From Lineus longissimus (lineage: Eukaryota > Nemertea > Pilidiophora > Heteronemertea > Lineidae), in contig NC_088315.1 in the NCBI RefSeq assembly GCF_910592395.1, forward strand, positions 14,493,808-14,557,807: a DNA stretch of 64,000 nucleotides, in the 5' to 3' direction. The position numbers and the translations under genes are program-made. Below the pieces are notes generated by a model. It was not told where the DNA came from. It ran no database searches and was given only the letters and a program-made list of their open reading frames with translations. Each line of letters opens with the position of its first letter. Positions within the stretch are counted from its first letter, which is position 1. This document shows positions 23,081 to 32,991 of this stretch, piece after piece.

Positions 23081-23924
23081 AAATAGTAGACCATATTGTC
23101 ACATTGATGTTTTCTTTCATTACAGTTAGACTTCGAGATCTACATTTTCGACAAAGGCCTGGTGTAATATTACGTACTTGATGAAGGTAATATTAATTTC
23201 TTCAAATTTGAAGCATGACGTTAATGGGGTACCAGCACAACTTCATTGACTGCTACGTGGCGCTGGTGGTAACTAAGGTATTGCATCGCTCATATCACTT
23301 GAAAAAAACATTTACCCTAGTTACGACCAAAGCTGCTTAGCAGAGGGCAATACCTCATCAGGAGCGCCACAATCATATCATTGGTGTGAAAGCAAGTTTT
23401 TCAGTTCTCAATGTGTTCAAAACCTTAATTGTGAAATTGTGCACTTCGAATTCAAATTTACGTCACTACGTTAGTTTGACATCCATTGATGTCACGGTAA
23501 TTTCACTGTTATGCTGTGCTGCTTTCAGGTTTAATGACACGAATGAGTACAAGTACATTACATTTTTCGACGAAGGCCTTCTGTAATTTCATACGCTTCT
23601 TACGGTTAGTATTGATTCATAATTTCTAGTAAAAAAGTTAATTTTGAAAGTGAAAAATATGTTACAATACAATAGACCTGCAAATACCATATACGCAAGT
23701 TTTGAACAAATATCACACATATTCCCCAGTTGACTTGTGATGATATTGATAATGGTGGTGGTGGTGTTATCATGTACATGGCTTCTGACGTAGTAAATGT
23801 TTTCTTTTCAGCAACATTCAATAGATTTATTTACTGTATTATCATTTCGACCAAGGCGAATTCGACACTTCAATTACACAAGGTTAGTAACTTTTGTTCA
23901 CAAAATCCAAATGGAGGCAAATAC

Positions 23925-24475
23925 AGAACAATCAAACTTAGTCATTCCAGTCAGTTACTGAAGCACAGTGAAAACTGTCGGGAGCAGTGCAACTGATGGC
24001 ATGTCAAACTTCCAGTGACTGTCCCTGTCCATATATTTCAAGACAGTACAAATCTTGTAATCATTTTGTTTATGCAATGTACGTTATTATGTATCATTTC
24101 AGCACAATCAAACTTAGTCATTCCAGTCAGTTACTGAAGCACAGCGAAAACTGTCTGAATTAGTGCTGCTGATGGCATGTAATTACTCTACTACCACTAC
24201 CAGTGACAGTCAATGTCCATATATTTTCAAGTGTGCGAAATTAGTACTCGTCTACTTCTTAGTGTTATTTGAATGCAATGTATGTTATAAAAATATTTTT
24301 TCAACACTATATCAACATTCTCATTCCTGTCAGTTTCTGAAAATCAGCTAAAGCAATCGCTACCAATGCAGCTGATAACAGCAATTCTTTTTGTTCCCAA
24401 TGCCCATCCATGACAATATATTTCACGCATGTGACAATCATGTAATCATCCTGTTTTTTGTGTTCTATTCATGCA
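23925..24475. repeat. Three tandem ~180-bp units
   Basis: 'caaacttagtcattccagtc' with 'agttactgaagcacag' occurs at ~23935 and ~24112. A diverged third copy starts near 24318 ('tcattcctgtcagtttctga'). Each is followed by 'ctgatggca'-like and 'gtccatatatttca'-like blocks. Confidence 0.6.
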
Positions 24476-24664
24476 ATAAATAAATTCAGTATTTTCAAAT
24501 CATTGGTGCTACAAAACTATTCTCATTATAGATTATTCATATTTTATAAAATGCTGTCATGTCAAATTTTGTGTCCTATAAATCATTATGAAGTCGGCAT
24601 TTTATATACAACTTTTGTACTCCTCCTAAATAAACATACAAATCTTGTTTTATGTAAACTTTGT

Positions 24665-24860
24665 ATATGTGACCCGTCACAGCAAAACCAGGCGCATGTC
24701 GCTCTGAGCTTGGCAGGTTGAGACGGACTGTTTGTTCATTTATCTATTGTCTGCCTTTTGTAAAATATGAGCACATCAATTTCTTCCATTATCTCCTGGT
24801 GTCATTTAGGCTCATCTCCTGTGCGACATGTACCTGGTTTTGCTGTGACGGGTCACATAT
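24665..24860. mobile_element. 196-bp MITE with ~36-bp TIRs
   Basis: 'tgtgacccgtcacagcaaaa' at the left and its complement 'ttttgctgtgacgggtcaca' at the right, each followed inward by 'ccaggcgcatgtcgc' or its close variant. No ORF. It is nested in the MULE. Confidence 0.75.
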
Positions 24861-25489
24861 TCTATAGATATACAACACTCTAATGTCACAATGCCTCTCT
24901 CACTCGCTTTTATATAGCAAGATGTATGAATAAACATGACACACCAACTATGTACAAAATTGCTAACAAACTGCACCATTTGTCAGTACACCACATGAAA
25001 TACAGAGATATGTCTTAATTCTAATCTTTCATTAGCGACACCATTTCTTACCCGAGTGCCTCCTTCATTCATACATCTTGTACTTTAACTCAAGATACCC
25101 ATCTTTGAATATTTTTAGCATACCAAGTACTACAATGTCATTGTATTGAAGTCATGTTCTTGTAGTGTTATTGGCTTTCTATTATCTTGTCAAAATACCA
25201 CTTGGTTCTCGCAAAATCTCAATAAAAACAAATGCTATTGCATGTATTGCATATTCTAACAGCTATCCACTGTATCGATTTATCCATCATCTGTACTATT
25301 TGTCACAAAAATGTTATATTATGTAAATCATATTTCATTACATAATGCACACTGCCAATTACTGCTGAACCATTCATATGTCATTTAAATAAATAATTTT
25401 CAACTTTTTAAAACCGTCTTATAGTACTGTTCTTGTCACTTAGCTGAACCAATTGCTCTATAGCATGACATTTCCAGAAATGCCCCAGG

Positions 25490-25770
25490 GACTGAAAAGT
25501 GCTGTTTTAACAGAGAGGTGTCCTAAACTGAGAAGTCGAGTTGAATGGAAACAACCAATTTGGGACCAAAAACTACTGTCCTTATTAAAGAGGTTGTCCT
25601 CAATAGAAAGGTGTCCACAAAAAGTAGGTCCACTGTATATGAAAGTACAAACCCTGGTACATGTAGTGACATCATCTACTCCTCGATGTGGACACCTGCA
25701 AATGCAGCGACAATGTCACATCCGTTATTTATTTCATCGTCCTTTTTGCAGATGGCACCACCCATCAAGC
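25490..25770. repeat. Dispersed repeat copy A (pairs with 26530-26770)
   Basis: It shares with 26530-26770 the ordered blocks 'tggaaacaaccaatttggga', 'ccaaaa.c..ctgtccttatt', 'aggttccactgta'-like, and 'acaatgtcac..c.gttattt'. The orientation is the same. It flanks the foldback at 25844-26010 on its left, with the other copy to its right. An open frame here (25453-25878) is not supported as a gene. Confidence 0.55.
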
Positions 25771-25843
25771 ATGTTGGTGACGAATAGTGTCGCAGCATTT
25801 CGTCACCGAGCTTACACGAAAATGCACTGTCATTCATTTAAGG

Positions 25844-26010
25844 AATTAATACCGAGCTGGCGGTCATTGGTTGTATAATCAAGACCGCTCGGGTAGACCG
25901 AAAATGCAGTCCAAAACCCGAGGCGCTTCGCCGAGGGTTTTGGACGTAATTTGAGGTCCACCCGAGCGGTCTTGATTATACAACCAATGACCGACAGCGA
26001 GGTATTAATT
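25844..26010. repeat. Foldback element 1 (~80-bp arms)
   Basis: The left arm 'ggtcattggttgtataatca' is answered by 'tgattatacaaccaatgacc'. The arms extend from 'aattaatacc' to 'ccaaaacccgagg' around a small loop near 25925-25930. The outer borders are 'tttaagg' on the left and 'tttctattctaaaa' on the right, shared with the foldback at 27047-27212. Confidence 0.85.
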
Positions 26011-26529
26011 TCTATTCTAAAAGGTTTCAAAATTAAACAAATTAAATACGATTTGAAAGGTATGTTCCGTTTTCGTCAAAGAATGATCCAGCCTGGTGTC
26101 CGGAACTCCGCCATATTGTTGCTTGTGAAGATGACGTCACGCAGCAAGGGAATTCCCAGTCTGCTAGCTCGATTTCTACCATTTCCTCGTCTTTGACCTC
26201 TTCTGAATCCTGACTGACGACCTCGAAAGAGTCCTCGGGTATCCTCCCTACTTCACAAATCCCAATATATCGGGGAATACTTCAAAATCTCGTGTTCTTG
26301 ACATTGTTTTGTGGGGCTGAGTCGTTGCTTCTTGGTGAAAATAATTCGTCTGCTAAAATTCAGAATTTTATACCTACCCAGGCGGTCATTGGTTACGATA
26401 CCAAGACCGCTCCGATCAAAACGAGGCGTAATGTATTTTGTATTAGAAACAATGATATACTGTGACTAAGGCCTTTTAGAATCAGCCATAAGTGTAAGAC
26501 TGTAGGGTTGTTTCCAACCAAAACATGTT

Positions 26530-26770
26530 CGAAATGTGTCAAGCATTCGGAACACCCAAAGACTGATTAGAGAAGTCAAAATTGAATGGAAACAACCAAT
26601 TTGGGACCAAAACCAGTGTCCTTATTGGAAAGGTTGTCTTTAATAGAGAGGTGTCTACTAACGGAGGTTCCACTGTACATAATGTAGGAACCCTTGTTGT
26701 GACATTGTCCACTCCTCCAGCTGCACACCACCAAATCCACAACAATGTCACACCAGTTATTTAGTTCATC
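26530..26770. repeat. Dispersed repeat copy B (pairs with 25490-25770)
   Basis: Contains 'tggaaacaaccaatttggga', 'ggaggttccactgta' and 'caacaatgtcacaccagtta' in the same order as copy A. A half-decayed foldback-like piece ('ggcggtcattggtta') lies just left of it, near 26380-26440. Confidence 0.55.
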
Positions 26771-27046
26771 ATGCTTATGGTCATTGTACTTTCATCTTAT
26801 GTAAAATGTAACTTTTTACACGGTTTCAATAAACGATTTGTAATTTGTAATTTGTAAATTATAAATTTCACTAATAATTTGACGCCGCCAATTCCACTGG
26901 TCTTCGAAATACGTAAGCTACACTGTTGACGACTATGACACTCCTCACAAACCACATTGTGAATCAGACGCCGATAGGCTTGTGTTAATATGTTTTAACT
27001 CGAATTGTTTCGTTTCGTTTGTGTTAACAGATTTTTATGTTTAAGG

Positions 27047-27212
27047 AATTGAACCCGAGGCGGAGGACCTTGGTTGAGTTACCAAGACACTCGAGGGTGG
27101 AGCTAAAATACAGTCCAAACCCTCGGCTGTCGGCTCGGGTTTGGACGAAATTTTAGCTCCACCCGAGAGTGTCTTGGTAACTCAACCAAGGTCCGAAGCC
27201 GAGGGTTCAATT
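27047..27212. repeat. Foldback element 2 (~75-bp arms)
   Basis: The left arm 'ggaccttggttgagttacca' pairs with 'tggtaactcaaccaaggtcc', and 'gagctaaaat' pairs with 'attttagctc'. The loop is near 27128-27134. It has the same border sequences as the foldback at 25844-26010 but clearly different arm sequences. Confidence 0.85.
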
Positions 27213-27893
27213 TCTATTCTAAAATACCTCAAACTTAAAAAGATAGGCCACGAAAATAACTTGAATATGTGCGAATTTGGCAAATTCCATCCATCGCCGG
27301 CCCGGCCGGAGCGCCGGTAGCGCCATTGTTTACATTATGTTACGGCAACGTTACAGAAAATGAGACATGTACATTTTGTACAGCGCGCATAGGAAGTCCG
27401 CATCGGCTCGCTCAAGTGATGCTAAAATCCGCGCAAATGGGCTATTTGGAGCGTTTTTCTCGGCAAATATGTGTAGTGCTCATTAAAAAACTTAGGGTGG
27501 TTGATGCTTCCTTGACTGATTTGTGTTTGAAGCAGTGTTTTGAGAGGCTCAAACTTCTGAAGTGAGCTGAAATTCCGTTGACGTGACGTGTGCATGGTTC
27601 CACATTTTAGTGCAACCTGAGGGAACTTGGTTGCGTGTCCAAAACACTCCGCTCTCAGAACGAGGCTTATGCATTTTCCATTTAAAAGTTGACTTTACGG
27701 TACCAAGGTATTTTAGAATTTTTGTTTGTGTTATGAGAATTGTGAGACCCGTATTGAAAAGATAAGTGCTACAGTAATTCAGTATTATTAAAAAAGTAAT
27801 TCGGTATTATTTGATTTGTAATAAAAGACATGTTAAGGGAGACATATCTCGTGTAGTTTTATTATCTCGAGACTTTAGATAATACCCCTTTTT

Positions 27894-28129
27894 TAACATG
27901 GGGACACATAGGTACCGGGACACATAGGTACCGGGACATATAGGTACCGGGACACATAGGTACCGGGGCACATAGGTACCGGGACACATAGGTACCGGGA
28001 CACATAGGTACCGGGGCACATAGGTACCGGGACATATAGGTACCGGGACACATAGGTACCGGGACACATAGGTACCGGGACATATAGGTACCGGGTCACA
28101 TAGGTACCGGGACACATAGGTATGCCCCC
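27894..28129. repeat. Right TIR of the MULE: 14 copies of the 16-bp repeat
   Basis: The array is inverted relative to 19327-19500. Read from the outer end, units 4-11 have the same order of sequence variants as units 1-8 of the left TIR. The right array therefore carries about three extra outer units, including one with 'gtgaccc'. Confidence 0.92.
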
Positions 28130-29118
28130 CATACAGCGCAGCCATCTCGGCAAATCCATGGTAGTTGCTGTAGTTTTTAAAGGTTAAATGCCAAAATTAG
28201 GCCTAATCTTAAATCAAAGTACATCAGGATATCCTTTTGTTACCTTTAGATGTCAAATGTAGTAAATTTATTTGCATAAATATCGCATGGAATAAAGAAA
28301 TTCAAATAAGCGTGAAATTGCTTGGCTTACTAGACTTTGCGCAACGAAACGAAACGAGCGAAATGGGGGAGCGACCATTATGTTTTACCCCGGTACGTCA
28401 AGTTCGATACATGGTGTCAGTCACCAGTATGAATGAGTGATGACCCACACCCACACAGGCAGCTGAGACACATGTCTTGTTGGACATGCCTACCGATTTT
28501 TACTAAATAAAAGCATAACTTCACTTCACACTTTTCGGGGTTGAAAATGTACTCACGTAAATTACCAAAATTACATGCCAAATTCGCACATGACCTGTTA
28601 TTTCTCAAAGCTTGGAAGCTCAAATGTCTGAATGTAATGTATGCGCGTAATGTATGCTCTCAGCAAGCGAATAGTTGTGATCGTCGGTTTTTGATACGAA
28701 TCGTTTCCTGTATGGCCGTTACAAGCCGTTGTTTGAATATGATGTGAACCTGTTTACCGTTCAATGCTGCTCCCTGTGACGATGTACCCGCAAATGTTCA
28801 ATGAAAAAAATGGTGATAATGACTTACACGGCTTGTTCGCATCGTAAACATAGTGGTATCCGGGTTAACTGTCTTTGCGTTTGGCCTAATTTTACAACGA
28901 TTACTCCCCATGTAACCACGATCTAGGATGGACAGGCTGTGTATTATGAATAGGAAAAGTCACCTAGGGACCGTTGCGTAGAATACTTTTTTGGCGAAAT
29001 ATTGCGCAAAGTCCAGTAAGCCAATTTGCTTCGGCAAAGTTCTTATTTCGTTCGGAAACTCTCGCGGTTTTGGGGAATTCCAAATGAGGAGTGACGTCAC
29101 TAGTGCTGTCATTGTTAG
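28130..29118. other. No gene recognised; MULE right flank
   Basis: It begins with the MULE target duplication (28130-28138) and the satellite-associated flank 'cagccatctcggcaaatcc', the same as after satellite array 2. An inverted pair of ~40 bp ('gcttggcttactagactttg' near 28320 against its near complement near 28990-29030) suggests another small decayed element of ~750 bp. Confidence 0.45.
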
Positions 29119-30930
29119 ACTGATCCCACTGCCTGCATACACAAACGCCATGCTGTAGATGACAATTTTCCTCGCGACAAGAAGGCCCGAAAAGTATGGG
29201 TAAGACACATGCATCGTCCGTCTTCTTGGGTCCCGTCTCTCGGTGCGAGGGTATGTTCGAAGCACTTCGTTGCCGGAGATTACGTCTGTTTTTATATACG
29301 ACCGCGTTCTCCGACGTCCTCTTTCACAAAAACATGTGAGGGAAGTTTGCGCGAGCGCCACCCAACGTCTGTTTTGATATACGACCGCGTTCTCCGACGT
29401 CCTCTTTCACAAAAACATGCAAGACAAGTTTGCGCGAGCGACGACCGCTTACAAAAACATGTACATATTTTTTGCGGTTTTCACGGCCCATACGACTGCA
29501 CCTACTATAAGATCCATGCACTTGATTGGGACCAACGTTTACGAAAACGTCGCGTAGACTAATCATCATCATCATCAGGTTAATATCGTAGGACCTAGGG
29601 TCCTGTTGATATCTGTAAGTTTTACTCGCTGGTTTATGGTTCTCGCGCTCAGCACAGGTGTGGTTTGTGGTGTAAAAAGTTACAATAAAAGTTCTGCTTC
29701 CTCGATTCGCTGGTACTTAAGCCCTAAGCTTTCATCACGGTTTCCTTAAAAACACAAGCATGTCTATTTCCGAGATAATTGCCTATATACAATTACAACT
29801 AAACTAGTCTCTAATTATCTCCGTTATCCGATCCACAGTCGATAGAATATGTACAGTCAAAGTAAACTAAAGTCACATACTTCCTGTCCACCCAGGCCTT
29901 ATCCAGCCTTGATTTAAAAGTATCCACAGTTTTCGCCTCCAAGACTGCCCCTGACAGTGCGTTCCACGGGGAAACAACCCTCTGACAGAAGCTGTACCTG
30001 CGTAAATCTGTCCGGGCTTTCTTGCCCGCCAGTTTGAGTGTATGACCCCTTGTTTCCTGGATTCTACCCTTTGCTAGGGGGAGTAATTCATCGGCTGCCT
30101 CATGATCTGCGCTCTTCAGGTACTTAAAGGCCTGAATCATGTCCCCCCTTTCCCTTCTATACTTCACTGATTGTAGATCAAGCTGCTTCAGCCTTTCCTC
30201 GTATGGCCTCTTCCGTAGGACTGTGATCATCTTCGTTGCTCTAATAAATCAGAGGATGGATTAATCCCACAATTTTGTAATAAAAATTAGCTGCATTAAT
30301 AGTGTAGTGAAAGTTAATGTAAACAACATCCCCGGAACAATAGCCTCAATTCTATTTCTTATCTTTGCAGGAACACCCTGAAACCTTTGCCATTGGGACA
30401 CAAGTTGGCTCCTCAGTCTCCATGCGGTTTGCCAAGGCTGTCCAGGTCAATATTGTCACTGGGTCTCGGAACAAAGGTTCACAGACAACCTCCTGCACCG
30501 GGGATATTGGCTGTCAGGCAGAACCAGAAGTCCGAGAAATTGCCATTCCGACAGATCTGTTTGACATTGATGTGCCAGTTTTCCAAGGTAACCCCAAACC
30601 TGAAAATTATATTGATACTAGTAGCAACCGGACAAGGTGTCAGACAGTTTGGGTTTTACTATCTAACACAATTTTGGTTTGTGCCTGGCAATACGACAGG
30701 TACCAACAGGTTGGTACCCGATAAGTCACAGTTTGGTGCCAGACAATGTCTTTGACCACCCCAATATTTTCAGGCTTGAAACCAAGTGATGAAGACATGG
30801 AGGATGAAGAGGTGCACTTTCCAAGTCAGGAAACGATGAAGACTGATGACAGTGACGATGAAGACTGGGAGCCATGTGAAGATGATTATTGTCAAGAATT
30901 TGATGACTCGCTCCTTGATGACGAAAACGT
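29119..30930 (+). CDS. THAP-domain protein gene, three candidate exons (partial)
   Basis: Exon 1 (about 29119-29285) encodes the second half of a THAP zinc finger: 'FPRDKKARKVWVRH', 'WVPSLGARVCSKHF'. The Cys and His of CSKHF are the last two C2CH ligands. Exon 2 is 30371-30587, after 'tttgcag' and before 'gtaacc'. Exon 3 is 30774-30930, after 'tttcag' and before 'gtaagt'. Their phases match at 'VFQ-G-LKPSDED'. Exons 2-3 encode a low-complexity, acidic linker ('DDSDDEDWEPCEDDY'), typical of invertebrate THAP proteins, many of which are transposon-derived. That exon 1 belongs with exons 2-3 is inferred. Upstream THAP exon(s) and downstream exons are not found, and satellite DNA follows. THAP domains bind DNA, but the specific role is unknown. 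Confidence 0.5.
29283..29448. repeat. 83-bp tandem duplication
   Basis: 'cgtctgtttttatatacgac' at 29283 recurs at 29366 as 'cgtctgttttgatatacgac'. Each is followed by 'cgcgttctccgacgtcctct' and 'agtttgcgcgagcg'. It begins at the end of the THAP exon and may have displaced its donor site. Confidence 0.75.
29561..30240 (-). mobile_element. 5'-truncated LINE (CR1/L2-like) 3' end
   Basis: The minus-strand frame 30230-29811 reads as the C-terminal tail of a non-LTR reverse-transcriptase ORF2: 'YEERLKQLDLQSVKYRRERG', 'TRGHTLKL', 'FCQRVVSPWNAL', 'TFKSRLDKAW'. After the stop comes ~200 bp of 3' UTR, ending in a (TGA)n tract at ~29561-29575 on the opposite strand, as in L2-like LINEs. The catalytic RT and endonuclease parts are absent. 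It lies between THAP-gene exons. Confidence 0.75.
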
Positions 30931-31397
30931 GTAAGTGTTTGTTGTAGCTTTCTTGAGAAATTGATTCTTTAAAACAATTGAATTGTATTAGAGCGAATGA
31001 ATAGAATGATAGTCATAAAAGTACCGGTATGGCAGTTTCTGGGACCTGTTATTAGTGTTAACACTAATAAAACTTTACTTTTTTCATGAAGGACTCACTA
31101 ATGATGCTCTACAATGAGTTTATAAACTGATAAAAGAATTTCATTAGTTTATGCTCCAATGCAAAGTTGTCATTCCTTTTCAAACAATCATTGTCAAATC
31201 TTTAACCATAATTATTTACTATTTCAGATCCGGCCAACAGTCAAAAAGTTAAAATGTAGCATGCATGGCAGTCGCCTGTACTTTTAAAAACGAATGATAC
31301 ATTGTAGCGAATCGCCCCAGATCCCTGTACAAATGTACAGTGCGAGCCTTGGGCGAGAGGGTTGGGAATTTGATTGCAATCCAATGCTTGGGACACC
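30931..31397. other. Intronic or intergenic; left flank of satellite array 2
   Basis: No exon recognised. From 31237 a ~110-bp block begins ('tcaaaaagttaaaatgtagc'), which is repeated at 32896-32991 on the far side of the array. Within it, 31333-31341 (ATGTACAGT) is the unoccupied paralogue of the target site used by the element at 32992. Confidence 0.55.
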
Positions 31398-32831
31398 AAT
31401 TGACACAACTTGACCAGGGTCAACAGTGACAGGTCCAAGTCACCAGGGACACCGATTTTCACATCCTGACCAAAGTCAGCAGTTACAAGACCAGGTCATC
31501 TAAAGGGACACCAATTAACACAATTTGACGAGGGTCTGCAAGTACATGACCAAGTCACCATAAGGGACACAAATTATCAGAAAATGACCGGGTTCAACAG
31601 TTAGAACACCTGGTCATCTAAAGAGACACCAATTGACACAACTTGACCAGGGTCAACAGTGACCGGACCAAGTCACCATTGAGGACACCGATTTTCACAA
31701 CCTGGCCAAAGTCAGCAGTTACAAGACCTGGTCATCTGAAGTGGCGCCAATTGACACAACTTGACCAGGGTCAACAGTGTCAGGTCCAAGTCTCCATAAG
31801 GGACACCGATTTTCACATCCTGACCAAAGTCAGCAGTTACAAGACCAGGTCATCTAAAGGGACACCAATTAACACAACTTGACGAATGTCTGCAATAGGA
31901 CCAAGTCACCATAAGGGACACAAATTATCAGAACATGACCGGGTTCAACAGTTAGAAGACCTGGTCATCTAAAGAGACACCAATTGACACAACTTGACCA
32001 GGGTCAACAGTGACAAGTCCAAGTCACCATAGGGGACACCGATTTTCACAACCTGACAATAGTCATCAGTTACAAGACAAGGTCATCTGAAGTGGCGCCA
32101 ATTGACACAACTTGACCAGGGTTAACAGTGACAGGACCAAGTCACCATAAGGGACACCGATTTTCACAACTTGACCAAAGTCAGCAGTTACAAGACCAGG
32201 TCATCTAAAGGGACACCAATTAACACAACTTGACGAATGTCTGCAATAGGACCAAGTCACCATAAGGGACACAAATTATCAGAACATGACCGGGTTCAAC
32301 AGTTAGAAGACCTGGTCATCTAAAGAGACACCAATTGACACAACTTGACCAGGGTCAACAGTGACAAGTCCAAGTCACCATAGGGGACACCGATTTTCAC
32401 AACCTGACAATAGTCATCAGTTAAAAGACAAGGTCATCTGAAGTGGCGCCAATTGACACAACTTGACCAGGGTTAACAGTAACAGGACCAAGTCACCATA
32501 AGGGACACCGATTTTCACAACTTGACCAAAGTCAGCAGTTACAAGACCAGGTCATCTAAAGGGACACCAATTAACACAACTTGACGAGGGTCAGCAATTA
32601 CAAGACCAAGTCACCATAAGGGACACAAATTATTAGAACCTGACCGGGTTCAACAGTTACAAGACCTGGTCATCTAAAGGGACACCAATTAACACAACCT
32701 GACCAGGGTCAACAGTTACAGGACCAAGTCACCATAAGGGACACCGATTTTCACAGCCTGACCAAAGTCAGCAGTTACAAGACCTGGTCATCTGAAGCCA
32801 ATTAACACAACTTGACGAGGGTCAACAGTGA
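31398..32831. repeat. Satellite array 2 (~118-bp unit, ~355-bp higher-order repeat)
   Basis: The units match array 1. The marker 'gggacaccgattttcacaac' and its variants recur about every 117-119 bp. Groups of three units ('gattttcac..ctgaccaaag', 'aaattatcagaacatgaccg', 'gattttcac..ctgacaatag') repeat about every 354 bp. The array ends at the same junction as array 1, with the sequence 'catacagcgcagccatctcg' following directly. Confidence 0.9.
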
Positions 32832-32832
32832 C

Positions 32833-32841
32833 CATACAGCG
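32833..32841. other. Paralogous empty target site of the 8.8-kb MULE
   Basis: CATACAGCG occurs once here, between the satellite end and 'cagccatctcggcaaatcc'. At 19318-19326 and 28130-28138 the same 9 bp is duplicated around the MULE, with the same two flanks on the outside. Confidence 0.88.
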
Positions 32842-32991
32842 CAGCCATCTCGGCAAATCCAAGGTAGTCATTGTAGTTTTTAAGTGCAAATCAAAAAGTT
32901 AAAATGTAGCATTCATAGCAGTCGCCTGTACTTTTAGAAACGAATGGTACATTGTAACGAATCGCCCCTGATCCCTGTACTAATGTACAGT

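Larger units (their letters stand above)
21424..24664. other. MULE interior without recognised genes
   Basis: This is AT-rich, non-coding sequence. It contains a small TIR element at 22865-23080, an inverted pair around 23258-23372 sharing 'tggcgct' and 'ggtattgc' blocks, and three tandem ~180-bp units at 23925-24475. Open frames here are short and unsupported. Confidence 0.45.
19327..28129 (+). mobile_element. Complete 8.8-kb Mutator-like element (MULE) with tandem-repeat TIRs
   Basis: The ends are inverted: 'gggggcatacctatgtgtcc' on the left and its complement, ending 'tatgccccc', at 28129. Each TIR continues as an array of a 16-bp unit. Flanking both ends is the 9-bp direct repeat CATACAGCG (19318-19326 and 28130-28138). 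Nine base pairs is the classical Mutator duplication length, and a MULE-type transposase gene lies just inside the left end. The pre-insertion site survives in paralogous form at 32833-32841. Much of the interior (21.4-27.8 kb) is non-coding and holds nested MITEs and foldbacks. Confidence 0.88.

Noticed and set aside
28300-29060. TIR element bounded by the 'ggcttact' inverted pair
   Set aside because: The inverted match is short and gapped, and no target duplication is evident, so it is mentioned only in the flank description.
28960-29361. Minus-strand 133-residue frame
   Set aside because: It overlaps the THAP exon on the other strand and has no recognisable domain, so it is taken as a shadow.
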